64,000 nucleotides of DNA from CAZJKE01 sp964546585 (GCA_964546585.1 CAZJKE010000003.1:24569-88568), one strand, 5' to 3'; positions 24,317 to 32,976 are shown, counted from the first letter of the stretch. Notes: generated by a model not told the origin, from the sequence alone. Translations and numbers: made by a program.

Positions 24317-25285
24317 TCAAGGCGAAGAACTGCCCACACCCCGGCGGCTGCTTGATCCCATGCGGGGGCCAACCTGATGCAGAATGGCCGCCACTTGCAG
24401 CCCAAGCAGTATCACGAGCCACATGAGGTAAAGCCAGAACATGAAAACCGGCACAAGTCCCAGAGAACCGTAGATGTGCTGCAGGGACATCGCATGGCTG
24501 AAATAGAGCCCCAGCGAAGCCCTGCCCAGGGCCAGCAGGAGACAGGCCACAAACGCCCCTGTCATGGCCGGCCCGAGGCGGATCTGGGTGCTCGGAACAA
24601 GGCGATACAGGGCCAACAGGAACACCCACGCCATCAGAAACCCCCAGAGACTGCTGAGCGTCGCCAGCAGCCAAGCCCAACCCACCACATCCTCCAGAAT
24701 AGACCCAACCGCCGCATCCACCCAGAAGGCAGCAGCGACTAACACGGGGCCGAATGTCAGCACGAACCAGTACACCGGCAGCCGACGCAACCAAGGCCGC
24801 CCACCCTTGGACCGGGCAATGACATTGAAGCTCTGTTCGATATCCACCATCAGCGACAACGCGGAATAGACCAGCACCAACACGCCGATCCAGGTCAGCG
24901 CGGCAATATTGACACCCATCCCCCTGCTGACCAGATCCTGCAACCACAGGCCCAGCGTCGATACGCTTTCTCCCTCTGAACCGCCCAATTTCACCGCGTC
25001 CAGCCCGGCCACCGAAATGGCATTGTGCAGAAAGGCCTCAAACCGGTCCTGTCCCATGATTGCACGAGCCACGCCAGCTCCCACCACCGTCACTGGCAGC
25101 ATCCCAAACAAGGTGCGATAGGTCAGCGATGCGGCCATGGTCGAGGCTCGATCCTGCGACAACTGCCTCGCCCCCTCTCGCAGCAGGTGGTAACAGAATC
25201 GCACCAATCGCTCCCAGCGATTCAACTCCTCCAGCGGATCCGCCACCGCCGACTTGAGCCACGCGATACACTTTCGCACCTTCAC
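24317..25285 (-). CDS. YihY/BrkB family membrane protein
   Basis: The 322-residue inner-membrane protein has about six transmembrane segments. It has the family features 'ASTMAASLTYRTLFGMLPVTVV' at the first helix, 'YSALSLMVDIEQSFNVIA', 'YWFVLTFGPVLVAAAFW', 'YRLVPSTQIRLGPAMTGAFVA' and 'YGSLGLVPVFMFWLYLMW'. The family was once annotated as RNase BN; its true function is unsettled. The GTG at 25285 was chosen because TAGTCT lies 7 bases upstream; another GTG at 25279 is possible. It is divergent from the pseudouridine synthase at 25305, with only 19 bases between starts. Confidence 0.88.
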   Translation of the reverse strand: MKVRKCIAWLKSAVADPLEELNRWERLVRFCYHLLREGARQLSQDRASTMAASLTYRTLFGMLPVTVVGAGVARAIMGQDRFEAFLHNAISVAGLDAVKLGGSEGESVSTLGLWLQDLVSRGMGVNIAALTWIGVLVLVYSALSLMVDIEQSFNVIARSKGGRPWLRRLPVYWFVLTFGPVLVAAAFWVDAAVGSILEDVVGWAWLLATLSSLWGFLMAWVFLLALYRLVPSTQIRLGPAMTGAFVACLLLALGRASLGLYFSHAMSLQHIYGSLGLVPVFMFWLYLMWLVILLGLQVAAILHQVGPRMGSSSRRGVGSSSP

Positions 25286-25291
25286 CCGAGA

Positions 25292-25298
25292 TAGACTA
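25292..25298. promoter_or_regulatory. Symmetric bidirectional -10 site (TAGACTA)
   Basis: TAGACT on the plus strand (25292-25297) lies 7 bases before the ATG at 25305. Its overlapping reverse reading, TAGTCT (25298-25293), lies 7 bases before the GTG at 25285. One palindromic 7-mer thus serves both divergent genes, and neither has a ribosome-binding site. Confidence 0.5.
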
Positions 25299-25304
25299 CC
25301 CCAG

Positions 25305-26135
25305 ATGGGATGGTCAACCCAGCAATCCGCGAATCCCGCTGGCGACGACGCCACATCCCCCTACCGCGATGCAGCCCGCGGCCGCAGGCTTCAGCGCGTC
25401 CTCGCCGAAGGCGGCATCGCTTCACGCCGCAAGTGCGAAGCCCTGATCGAGGGCGGCAAGGTCAAGGTCAACGGCACGGTTGTGGACTTCCTCCCCGCAT
25501 GGGTCGATCCGATGCAGGACCGCATCGCCGTTGAAGGCCACCGCCTCAACCTGCACGAACCCACCGTCGTGGTCATGTACTACAAGCCGCGCGATGTCGT
25601 CTGTACCACAGCAGACCCCGAGGGCCGCCGTTGTGTCACGGACATCGTCCAACATCCCAGCGGCGTCCGCATCCTCCCAGTTGGACGCTTGGACATGGAA
25701 AGCCAAGGCCTGCTTCTCCTGACCAATGATCGCAAACTCCTGCAGCAATTGACCCATCCGAGTCACGGCGTTCCAAAGATCTATGAGGTCACCGTCCGAG
25801 GCCAACTGGTACCCGAGACGCTCGAGAAACTCCGTAAGGGTGTTTATCTGAGCGATGTCCACAGCCGACACGACACCCGGAAGAGAGCGAAACGAGCGCA
25901 GATGAAGTCGGTCGAGATCGTCCACGCCAGCCGAGATCGGACGCGGCTCCGACTGGTCCTCGATGAGGGCCGCAACCGGCAAGTCCGGCGCATGTTCTCC
26001 CATGTCGGACACCCGGTGAAACGGTTGCTGCGGGTCGAGGTCGGGCCACTGCGACTGAAAGGGTTGCGGCCCGGGCAGTGGCGCGACCTGCTACCGACCG
26101 AAATTACTGCGCTTCGCCGAGCAGTTCAAGAATGA
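25305..26135 (+). CDS. RluB/RsuA-type 23S rRNA pseudouridine synthase
   Basis: The 276-residue enzyme has an N-terminal S4 RNA-binding domain ('RLQRVLAEGGIASRRKCEAL', 'GKVKVNG'). The RsuA-family catalytic domain follows, with Asp in GRLDMESQGLLLLTND, then 'KIYEVTVRG' and the 'DEGRNRQVRRMFSHVGHPV' motif. It most resembles RluB, which modifies 23S rRNA helix 89, but the exact site cannot be read off. The ATG at 25305 lies 7 bases after TAGACT. Its last 32 bases overlap the convergent scpA gene. Confidence 0.92.
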   Translation: MGWSTQQSANPAGDDATSPYRDAARGRRLQRVLAEGGIASRRKCEALIEGGKVKVNGTVVDFLPAWVDPMQDRIAVEGHRLNLHEPTVVVMYYKPRDVVCTTADPEGRRCVTDIVQHPSGVRILPVGRLDMESQGLLLLTNDRKLLQQLTHPSHGVPKIYEVTVRGQLVPETLEKLRKGVYLSDVHSRHDTRKRAKRAQMKSVEIVHASRDRTRLRLVLDEGRNRQVRRMFSHVGHPVKRLLRVEVGPLRLKGLRPGQWRDLLPTEITALRRAVQE

Positions 26136-26883
26136 TGTCCCCCCACCGCGACTCCTGCCGCACCGTCACCTTCTGCAGCCGAACCAACTCCAATGTGGCA
26201 AGAAACATGCCAACCCTTTCCGGAGCCTTGAGGCCGGTGAAAGTACCCTGAAGGGTCAGTCGACGACCTGCTTCGCGCCGCAAACGATCCAGCAAATCCT
26301 CCTGACACAAAGCGATCGGTGTGTCATCCACTTCGACGCGGTGCTCACCGAGGCGGCCAAAGTCAATGGCTGATGCAATGTGCTCATACGCATCGGCCAG
26401 ATCCATCAGATGCACATCCTCAAGGTCGAGCTCGATTCCTTCGCTCGGAGAAGTCTCTTCCTGCTCACCGGGCGCTGCACGCACTGGGAACCGCCGCATC
26501 GCTTCTTCTCGCCGCTTGTCCAATGCCTCGGACGCAGTTCGATACCGTTGAAATGCCAGCAACTGCCGAATCAGATCACTTCGAGGATCGCCCGAAGCAT
26601 CATCTGCGCTGTCGGCGCCCTCCTCGGGCACCGCGTCCTCCGGTGGAACGAGCGACCGAGATTTGATTTCGACCAGCGTCGCGGCCATGACGAGAAACTC
26701 GCCAGCCATTTCGACATCGACTGTCGCGGCCTGCTGAAGGGTTGTGAGGTAGGCGTCCGTGATCGTGGCGATCGGGATGTCGTGGATATCCACCTCAGCC
26801 CGCCGAACCAGATACAACAGCAGATCCAGTGGACCGTCAAAGGCATCGAGCGAGATTCGAAACTGTTCCTGCTGTATCGACAT
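26104..26883 (-). CDS. scpA: Segregation and condensation protein A
   Basis: The 259-residue kleisin subunit of the SMC condensin complex compacts and segregates the chromosome. Signatures: FDGPLDLLLYLVRRAEVDIHDIPI at residues ~15-38, EFLVMAATLVEIKSRSLVP, an acidic linker (~85-105), and a winged-helix C-terminus ending in 'VTVRQESRWGDIILE'. The ATG at 26883 fits the family N-terminus. scpB is not adjacent and smc is not in the window. Confidence 0.93.
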   Translation of the reverse strand: MSIQQEQFRISLDAFDGPLDLLLYLVRRAEVDIHDIPIATITDAYLTTLQQAATVDVEMAGEFLVMAATLVEIKSRSLVPPEDAVPEEGADSADDASGDPRSDLIRQLLAFQRYRTASEALDKRREEAMRRFPVRAAPGEQEETSPSEGIELDLEDVHLMDLADAYEHIASAIDFGRLGEHRVEVDDTPIALCQEDLLDRLRREAGRRLTLQGTFTGLKAPERVGMFLATLELVRLQKVTVRQESRWGDIILELLGEAQ

Positions 26884-26931
26884 GGCCTTGCGAAGGGGCC
26901 TTATTCCCCCCCGCTCTCCACGAGAGGTACA

Positions 26932-28002
26932 ATGCCCATCATAGGTTCCATGGATACGACACGCCCACCGGAGAAACGGCAAACGGACGCCGAGACGGAC
27001 CTTCTTCACGACTCGCTCGTCGCGGAAGCCGAGGCCATCCTGTCGGTTGCGCGGCAGTTGAAGGACAATCCCGCTGTGGCCACCGCCTGGGAGAGAGCCC
27101 TCGATCTGCTCTGCGATTGTGATGGGCATGTCGTATTCAGCGGAATGGGCAAGACCGGACTGATCGGCGGCAAACTCTCCGCGACTTTTTCCAGCCTCGG
27201 CCAGCCCTCCCATGTCGTTCACCCGGCGGAAGCGGTTCACGGCGATCTCGGCTCCATTCGGAGAGACGATGTCGTCGTCCTCATGAGTTATTCCGGGACG
27301 ACGGAAGAGGTCCTCAACTTGGCCGCCCTGCTCAGAACAGATGGCATCCCTCGCATTAGCATCTCCTCCGACGACTCCACGCCGCTGGCGCGGCTTTGCG
27401 ATGTCCATCTCGCCATAGGATCACTGACCGAGGCATGCCCATTGAATCTGGCGCCGACTGCATCGACCACCGCCACGCTCGCAATCGGCGACGCTTTGGC
27501 ACTGGCCCTTTCCCGAAGGCGTAACTTCACCGCAGACGACTTCCATAAGCATCATCCCGGGGGCATGCTTGGCACCGGGCTCCGCACGATCACCGAGGTG
27601 CTCAGGCTCCGCGTGGGCGAAAACCTGCCGGTTGTCTCCGACACTTTGAGCGTTAGCGAAGCACTGTGGCAGGCTCGCCCCGAGCCAGACAGCGATGGTC
27701 GGCCGACCCGGCGAGCAGGCGCCATCCTCCTGATCGACGATGGCGGACGACTGACCGGCATCTTCACCGACGGCGATCTTCGAAGGTTGGTCATCGAAGA
27801 CGCAGACGCCATGAAGCGACCGGTTGCAGCGGTGGCCACGAGCAATCCTCGGAGATTGCTCGCCTCAGCGCTCGTCCGGGATGCCCGGCAACTTGTCGCA
27901 GAACATCGCGTGGACGAGATTCCCGTGGTAGACGACGACAATCGTCCCATCGGCATGATCGATGTGCAGGATCTCATTGCCCTCAAGGTTGTAACGGAGT
28001 AG
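26932..28002 (+). CDS. kdsD: Arabinose-5-phosphate isomerase (KpsF/GutQ type)
   Basis: The 356-residue enzyme converts ribulose 5-phosphate to arabinose 5-phosphate, the substrate of KdsA. Residues ~45-215 are a SIS sugar-isomerase domain: VVFSGMGKTGLIGGKLSATFSS-like, HGDLG, 'VLMSYSGTTEEVLNLA' and 'FHKHHPGGMLG'. Two CBS domains follow (~230-355; 'IFTDGDLRRL', 'RVDEIPVVDDDNRPIGMID'). Start is uncertain between the ATG at 26932 (GAGAGG 4 bases upstream) and the ATG at 26950. It begins an envelope gene run: kdsD, hslV-like, kdsC and the LptC/A-like gene. Confidence 0.94.
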   Translation: MPIIGSMDTTRPPEKRQTDAETDLLHDSLVAEAEAILSVARQLKDNPAVATAWERALDLLCDCDGHVVFSGMGKTGLIGGKLSATFSSLGQPSHVVHPAEAVHGDLGSIRRDDVVVLMSYSGTTEEVLNLAALLRTDGIPRISISSDDSTPLARLCDVHLAIGSLTEACPLNLAPTASTTATLAIGDALALALSRRRNFTADDFHKHHPGGMLGTGLRTITEVLRLRVGENLPVVSDTLSVSEALWQARPEPDSDGRPTRRAGAILLIDDGGRLTGIFTDGDLRRLVIEDADAMKRPVAAVATSNPRRLLASALVRDARQLVAEHRVDEIPVVDDDNRPIGMIDVQDLIALKVVTE

Positions 28003-28004
28003 CC

Positions 28005-28574
28005 ATGTCGATCATTCTCGCTATTCGCAAGGACCACCGGCTCGTCATGGCAGGTGACACACTGACGAGTTTCGGTGACTCCGGCAGCGTGCCACAGGAC
28101 AACGCGCGGGCAAGCAAGATCGGACGCATCGGTGACTCGCTGGTTGGAGGTGCTGGATGGGCTGTCTACGACGACATCCTCGCTGACTTCCTGTCCACAC
28201 GCCCAACACCCGACCTCTCCAGTTCGCGAAAGATCTTCTCGTTCTTTCTGGAGTTCTGGCGGGCACTTCGGGACAGTTACACGTTCGTGAACGATCAGGC
28301 CGTGTCACGAGAGACGCCGTTCAGCGACCTCGACTCTACATTCCTCATCGCCAACGCCGGCGGCATCTTCACCGTTGCCTCCGATCTTGGAGTAACGCCC
28401 TTGAACCGCTACTACGCCATCGGCTCAGGTGCGGAATATGCCATGGGTGTGCTGTACACCATGTACGAACGCACTGAAGACATCGAGAGCCTGGCCACCG
28501 ACGCTGCAAACGCCGCCATCGCAATGAATCTGCAGTGCGGCGGCACGGTCGATCTTCTGCAATTGACGCTTTGA
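28005..28574 (+). CDS. HslV-like proteasome-type protease with N-terminal serine
   Basis: The 189-residue Ntn hydrolase has the HslV fold: Met-Ser followed by IILAIRKDHRLVMAGD, 'RASKIGRIGDSLVGGAGWAVY' and 'YYAIGSGAEYAMGVL'. After Met removal the first residue would be Ser1 rather than the Thr1 of HslV. Asp17 (AGD) is kept, and a Lys at position 37 may replace Lys33. Ser1 is known from the Bacillus CodW protease, so activity is possible. No hslU ATPase gene is adjacent. It lies 2 bases after kdsD, with GGAG 5 bases upstream of the ATG, and before kdsC. Confidence 0.82.
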   Translation: MSIILAIRKDHRLVMAGDTLTSFGDSGSVPQDNARASKIGRIGDSLVGGAGWAVYDDILADFLSTRPTPDLSSSRKIFSFFLEFWRALRDSYTFVNDQAVSRETPFSDLDSTFLIANAGGIFTVASDLGVTPLNRYYAIGSGAEYAMGVLYTMYERTEDIESLATDAANAAIAMNLQCGGTVDLLQLTL

Positions 28575-28586
28575 GGAACAGGCACG

Positions 28587-29114
28587 ATGGCAGCACTACC
28601 CCAGCCGATTCACCTGCTCGCCCTCGATGTTGATGGCGTCTTGACGGATGGAACCATTCGACTTGACGGCGATAGTGAAACAAAGCAGTTCCATGTTCAG
28701 GACGGGTTGGGGATTTCGTTGTGGCAGCGAGCCGGCGGAACCACGGCGCTGATTAGCGGCCGATCGTCAACTGTCGTCGAACGCCGCGCCGAAGAACTTG
28801 GCATCCAATATGTCGCGCAAGGTTCGAAAGACAAAGTTGCCGCCCTCTCGGAGATTCTTGCCTCTGTCGGCTCTACGCCCGAACAGACAGCGTTCGTCGG
28901 CGACGATCTGGTCGACCTCGACGCATTCCGTTTCGCCGGGTACGCCATCGCAGTGGCCGACGCGGCAGCGGAAGTGCGATCTGCCGCCGACTGGACGACG
29001 CCGCGAGCAGGTGGCCACGGCGCGGTACGAGATGCGGTCGAACACCTCATGAAGGCCATGGGGACATGGGAAGAGACAATCGCATCATTTGACCGGGAGA
29101 CACTGAACCAATGA
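28587..29114 (+). CDS. kdsC: 3-deoxy-D-manno-octulosonate 8-phosphate phosphatase
   Basis: The 175-residue HAD-superfamily phosphatase releases KDO from KDO-8-phosphate. The HAD motif I is DVDGVLTDG, motif II 'TTALISGRSS' and motif IV FVGDDLVDLDAF; 'GHGAVRDAVEHLM' matches the KdsC C-terminal loop. It has no cap domain, as expected for KdsC (normal length ~175-190). The stop overlaps the next gene (ATGA), coupling KDO release to the LPS transport protein gene. Confidence 0.94.
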   Translation: MAALPQPIHLLALDVDGVLTDGTIRLDGDSETKQFHVQDGLGISLWQRAGGTTALISGRSSTVVERRAEELGIQYVAQGSKDKVAALSEILASVGSTPEQTAFVGDDLVDLDAFRFAGYAIAVADAAAEVRSAADWTTPRAGGHGAVRDAVEHLMKAMGTWEETIASFDRETLNQ

Positions 29115-32038
29115 TCGAACGGGGCAAAGGGCATGCGGGCCGAAAGACAATCTGGTTGCTCGGCGGGGCGAGCGCCATCGTCTCTGCACTGGTACTGGCA
29201 CTGCTGTTGGCAGTTTCCGATTCCGATGCACCGACGCAGGAGCGGCACCTCGATGAGGTCATCGATCTGCTGGCCGACACCAAGGATGCTGATCGGGGCG
29301 CCGGGAGCGATGCGGGCGACCTCGGGATCACGCTGCCCGAAGGCGGATGGGTCCAGAAGACCGGCCGCGACGGTCAGTTGGAACAGCAATACAGGTGTGA
29401 TTCGCTCGACCCCGATCCCCCCGGTCTCCCTGACGGATGGATTGAAATGGGCCTCCCGGAGGTGGAGTTGTTTCTGTCCGACGATCGCGTCGTGACGATT
29501 CGTGGCGATCGGGCCATTGCAAATGCGCCGAAACGAATTCTGGAATCAGGGGAAATCGCCGGACATGTCGTCATTCGGCTCTTTGAAACACAGGGGCGAC
29601 GCGTCGATCCGGACTTTGATGAACCTTCCATGGTGATGACGACACCGCAAGCAAGTTTTGACAACTTCCTCGGCGAAATTACATGTGAGGGCGATGTCCA
29701 GATCGTTACGCAGACCGAGGAGATAACCGGACGCCGCCTGACATTGCGATTCAACGATCGCGACGAGCGCATCGAGTACCTGCAACTCGCGGAACTCGAT
29801 CAGGTGCTCCTCTACCCGGAAGCGGCTGATCGATCCTCGCCATCAATGCCGAAGGTGCGGCCCGCAGCGAGGCGAAGGTCGTTGGACCGAACCCGCGGCC
29901 GCCTCGTCAGCACGGCGGCAATTGCCTCGCCCACGCAACACTACATCATCACGTTGTTGGACGATGTCCAAGTGCAACAGGGTGAACTGGGCAGTGGCAG
30001 AACCGCCAGTGGCGATCGAATGACCATCGCGTTTTCGATGGAGAGCGATGCCATCAGTCGCAGTAGCCGCGCAGGATTCGGTGGCATCCAATCCATCATC
30101 ATCACAAGTGCAATCGCAGCAGTGGAGACACCTCTGGATCAGTCGCCGGTCCGCATGACCTGTCAAGGCGGCCTGACCATGGTGCCGCTGGACGATGCGT
30201 CACTCATGCCGACATCACCGACGGAGACAAGAGTAGAACTCTTCGGAAGTCCAGTAACTGTCAGAGATGGCGGGGAGTCTTTTTCCGCAAGCGCCGCAAT
30301 GCTCCATTACGAAGTGCAGCAGGATCGCGTTGATCTCCATGCCGACACCACATATCCCGCGCAGTTGCACTCCGATGAACTTCGAGCATCCGGAGAACAC
30401 CTCTGGCTGGCTCGGACTGAAGGTCGCGGAGGATTCAACGGCCCCGGCGACATGGAGTTGCGACAATCCGGCAAGAAAGAATCGAGCCCTGCGCCGGTGG
30501 ACATGGTCATTACATGGGAGCAAGGCGTTGATCTATCCTTTGCCCCGGGGGCCGGAAGATCGGACAGCCCTCTGGAACGTGTGATTTGCCGAGGTGATGT
30601 CGCACTGAAGAGCGATACCGGAAGCGTTGATTGCACCGAACTTGATGTGCACTTCCAGCAAGGTGTCGATGGGTCATCCGTACCGAAACTTGCCGTAGCC
30701 ACCGGTGATGTGAAAGCCATCAATGGCGGCCAGACACTGTGGGCCAACCGCGCGGAAGTGTTCTTTCTGGAGGACAACGAAGCACCGGCCGATGATGCAT
30801 CGCCGTTGGGTGGACAACTGCGGGCTGATCGGATGTCGGCCACCGGTGATGTGCAGGTTCTCCTGAGCGACGGCGGGCGGGCATTCTGCGATGCGCTGCA
30901 AGGCGACGCGGGACAGGAAGCCGCCGTCCTGCAGGGTGATGTCGTCATTGCCTACGAACGCATGCTTATTGATCGGGGGGAAAAAGCCACCCTTCACCTT
31001 GACCGCTCAGCAGGCACGGGGAACTGGAGCGGTGCCGGGCAGGCTCGCTTCCTTCAGGAAGCCATTGACGTGTCCAGCGATAACCGGATCGACAGGCCCG
31101 TGCTGAGCAATGAAGACGATGAACCAGAACACCAACAGGTCACTTTGCGTGCCAACTGGGACTCGTCAATGGCTATTGACAGCATGTTCAATGACGAGGC
31201 CGGTGCGCTGGACCTCGAAGGCGATGTCATCGTGCAATCCCGCCGATCACCGCTTGACCTGAGCGCCATGCAGGGCGATGACCTGCGACTGGAATTCGCC
31301 AACCTCCCAGCCAATGCGGAGGACGATTCCCCCCGCCGCCGCCTCGATCAGCTGATCGCTCGCGGTGATGCGAAAATCGAACACCGCCTCTGGGAAACAG
31401 CCGCCCATGAAGGCAAACCGGTCGTGTACTACGTCGCCGGGCAACATGTGGAGTTTGAGGAGCCAACGGGCGAAGCGATTGTCGTCGGCGACGGCGAACT
31501 GGTTCTTCGCGATCCGCGGCCGCTGGAAAAATCCGACCATCGCTCCCCGTTGGCGGGCCGGGGAACGACCCGGTTTACATGGACCGGTGAACTTCAAACG
31601 ATCCGCATTGATGAACGCCTCTACCGCATCGAAATGGAGGGCGATGTCGAGATGCTCCACAAGGGACTCGACGGCTCAGTGGGCATGCTGACAGCAGACA
31701 GGATGGAGGCTCTTGCGGTGGATGTGCAGCCGTACTCGCCCAATGCAAGACGAGGCGAGGCCAATCTTGCACTGGCAGGCATGGACCTCCAACAGTTGAT
31801 CGCCGACGGCAGCGTGTATGTCGCTACACCGACACGGCGGATTGACTGCGATACCTTCGACTACGACCTTCGTACCGGCGTTGCATCGGTGGTCGCCAAA
31901 CCGAATCGGACGGTGTCGGTGGTAACCGAAGGGAGCCCCTATCCAGTTCGGGCCAGGAGTGTCATCTGGAACATGGATCCGAGTATCGACACGATCACGA
32001 TCCAAGACCTTCGCGGGACGGGCCCCGGGAGAATGTAG
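29111..32038 (+). CDS. Giant LptC/LptA-like LPS-transport periplasmic protein
   Basis: The 975-residue protein is anchored by one N-terminal transmembrane helix (residues ~13-36) with the rest in the periplasm. The body contains successive OstA/LptA-like beta stretches of the type 'GDVQIVTQTEEITGRRLTLRF', 'GDVALKSDTGSVDCTELDVHF', 'GDVQVLLSDGGRAFCDALQG', 'GDVVIAYERMLIDRGEKATLH' and 'GDVEMLHKGLDGSVGMLTADRMEAL'. This is the 'pattern of LptC (IM anchor, YrbK) and LptA' merged in a protein four to five times the usual 180-200 residues. It is coupled to kdsC. The homology is inferred from repeat style and context, not from a clear catalytic motif. Confidence 0.72.
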   Translation: MIERGKGHAGRKTIWLLGGASAIVSALVLALLLAVSDSDAPTQERHLDEVIDLLADTKDADRGAGSDAGDLGITLPEGGWVQKTGRDGQLEQQYRCDSLDPDPPGLPDGWIEMGLPEVELFLSDDRVVTIRGDRAIANAPKRILESGEIAGHVVIRLFETQGRRVDPDFDEPSMVMTTPQASFDNFLGEITCEGDVQIVTQTEEITGRRLTLRFNDRDERIEYLQLAELDQVLLYPEAADRSSPSMPKVRPAARRRSLDRTRGRLVSTAAIASPTQHYIITLLDDVQVQQGELGSGRTASGDRMTIAFSMESDAISRSSRAGFGGIQSIIITSAIAAVETPLDQSPVRMTCQGGLTMVPLDDASLMPTSPTETRVELFGSPVTVRDGGESFSASAAMLHYEVQQDRVDLHADTTYPAQLHSDELRASGEHLWLARTEGRGGFNGPGDMELRQSGKKESSPAPVDMVITWEQGVDLSFAPGAGRSDSPLERVICRGDVALKSDTGSVDCTELDVHFQQGVDGSSVPKLAVATGDVKAINGGQTLWANRAEVFFLEDNEAPADDASPLGGQLRADRMSATGDVQVLLSDGGRAFCDALQGDAGQEAAVLQGDVVIAYERMLIDRGEKATLHLDRSAGTGNWSGAGQARFLQEAIDVSSDNRIDRPVLSNEDDEPEHQQVTLRANWDSSMAIDSMFNDEAGALDLEGDVIVQSRRSPLDLSAMQGDDLRLEFANLPANAEDDSPRRRLDQLIARGDAKIEHRLWETAAHEGKPVVYYVAGQHVEFEEPTGEAIVVGDGELVLRDPRPLEKSDHRSPLAGRGTTRFTWTGELQTIRIDERLYRIEMEGDVEMLHKGLDGSVGMLTADRMEALAVDVQPYSPNARRGEANLALAGMDLQQLIADGSVYVATPTRRIDCDTFDYDLRTGVASVVAKPNRTVSVVTEGSPYPVRARSVIWNMDPSIDTITIQDLRGTGPGRM

Positions 32039-32058
32039 GAGCCGCGGGCGACCAGTGA

Positions 32059-32064
32059 TACACT
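32059..32064 (+). promoter_or_regulatory. -10 element before nuoC
   Basis: TACACT lies 6 bases before the ATG at 32071, with no ribosome-binding site. Confidence 0.45.
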
Positions 32065-32070
32065 GGCCCG

Positions 32071-32622
32071 ATGACCATGACAATCGACCACCCGGCAATT
32101 GCGAGACTTCGAAGCGGCCTCCCCGACCTTGCGCTGCGAGGAACGGAATTTCGGCGGCGTGCGACCGTCGTTGCAGATCCCAAGGATGCCCATCAGGTGC
32201 TGCGTTTTCTTCGCGAAGACAAGGAATGCGACTTCGACTTTCTGGTAGATGTGGTCGGCATGGACTATCTGGACTATCCGGCAAGAATGCCGGGGCGATT
32301 TGCCGTCGCATGGCTGCTTGCGAACACCGAGACAGCCACCCGCATCATCGTCAAGACATTTCTGGATCCATCGATGGACACATCCGGGATCGATGAGGAC
32401 CCTGCGCTAGTCGTCGACTCTGCCACCGATATCTGGCCCGGCGCCGAGTGGCGGGAGCGCGAAGTGTTTGACATGTACGGGATCAGGTTTCAAAACCACC
32501 CCGACCTGCGACGGATCCTGCTCTGGAAGGATTACCCCGCGTTTCCTCTTCGTAAGGATTACCCGCTTCGCGGCCGCGGCGAGCGAACAAACTACGCCGT
32601 TGTCGATCGAGACGGGGCATAG
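32071..32622 (+). CDS. nuoC: NADH-quinone oxidoreductase subunit C
   Basis: The 183-residue 30-kDa subunit of the complex I peripheral arm. Family landmarks: 'DFDFLVDVVGMDYLDYP', 'DIWPGAEWREREVFDMYGIRF' and the C-terminal 'HPDLRRILLWKDYPAFPLRKDYPL'. It starts 6 bases after TACACT with no ribosome site. nuoB lies 8 kb away on the other strand and no nuoA or nuoD is here. The end overlaps convergent queD by 31 bases. Confidence 0.95.
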   Translation: MTMTIDHPAIARLRSGLPDLALRGTEFRRRATVVADPKDAHQVLRFLREDKECDFDFLVDVVGMDYLDYPARMPGRFAVAWLLANTETATRIIVKTFLDPSMDTSGIDEDPALVVDSATDIWPGAEWREREVFDMYGIRFQNHPDLRRILLWKDYPAFPLRKDYPLRGRGERTNYAVVDRDGA

Positions 32623-32969
32623 ACGCACCGGGTCGTGCAGGTTTCCTCCACGGCGACGTCCGCGAGCAACGGAAGGTCGCCGACAACGCGATCCCAGATC
32701 CACTTCGCCAGACACTCACTGGTCGGGTTTTCCAGCCCTTCAATATCGTTCAGGCACCGATGATCCAACTGGTCTTCGACCTGTCGAGTCACCTTGCTGA
32801 TTTCCCCAAAGTCCATGACACAGCCCGTCATCGGATCCACATCACCGATCAGCCCTACGCGAACCTGGTAAGAATGGCCGTGCAACCTGCGGCATTTGTG
32901 GCCTTCTGGAAAACCAGGCAGCCAGTGCGCTGCTTCGAATCGGAACATCTTTTCCAGTCGCATCGACAT
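32592..32969 (-). CDS. queD: 6-carboxytetrahydropterin synthase
   Basis: The 125-residue T-fold enzyme makes 6-carboxytetrahydropterin, an early step to queuosine. Zinc-binding His are in FEAAHWLP and LHGHSYQV; Cys in GHKCRRLHGHSY is the catalytic residue; MDFGEI and LDHRCLND are conserved. Of three in-frame ATGs (32978, 32969, 32963) 32969 is preferred: 32978 lies inside a TATCAT hexamer, and 32969 sits 7 bases after it. queE is 41 bases upstream on the same strand. Confidence 0.93.
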   Translation of the reverse strand: MSMRLEKMFRFEAAHWLPGFPEGHKCRRLHGHSYQVRVGLIGDVDPMTGCVMDFGEISKVTRQVEDQLDHRCLNDIEGLENPTSECLAKWIWDRVVGDLPLLADVAVEETCTTRCVYAPSRSTTA

Positions 32970-32976
32970 GAGTGAC

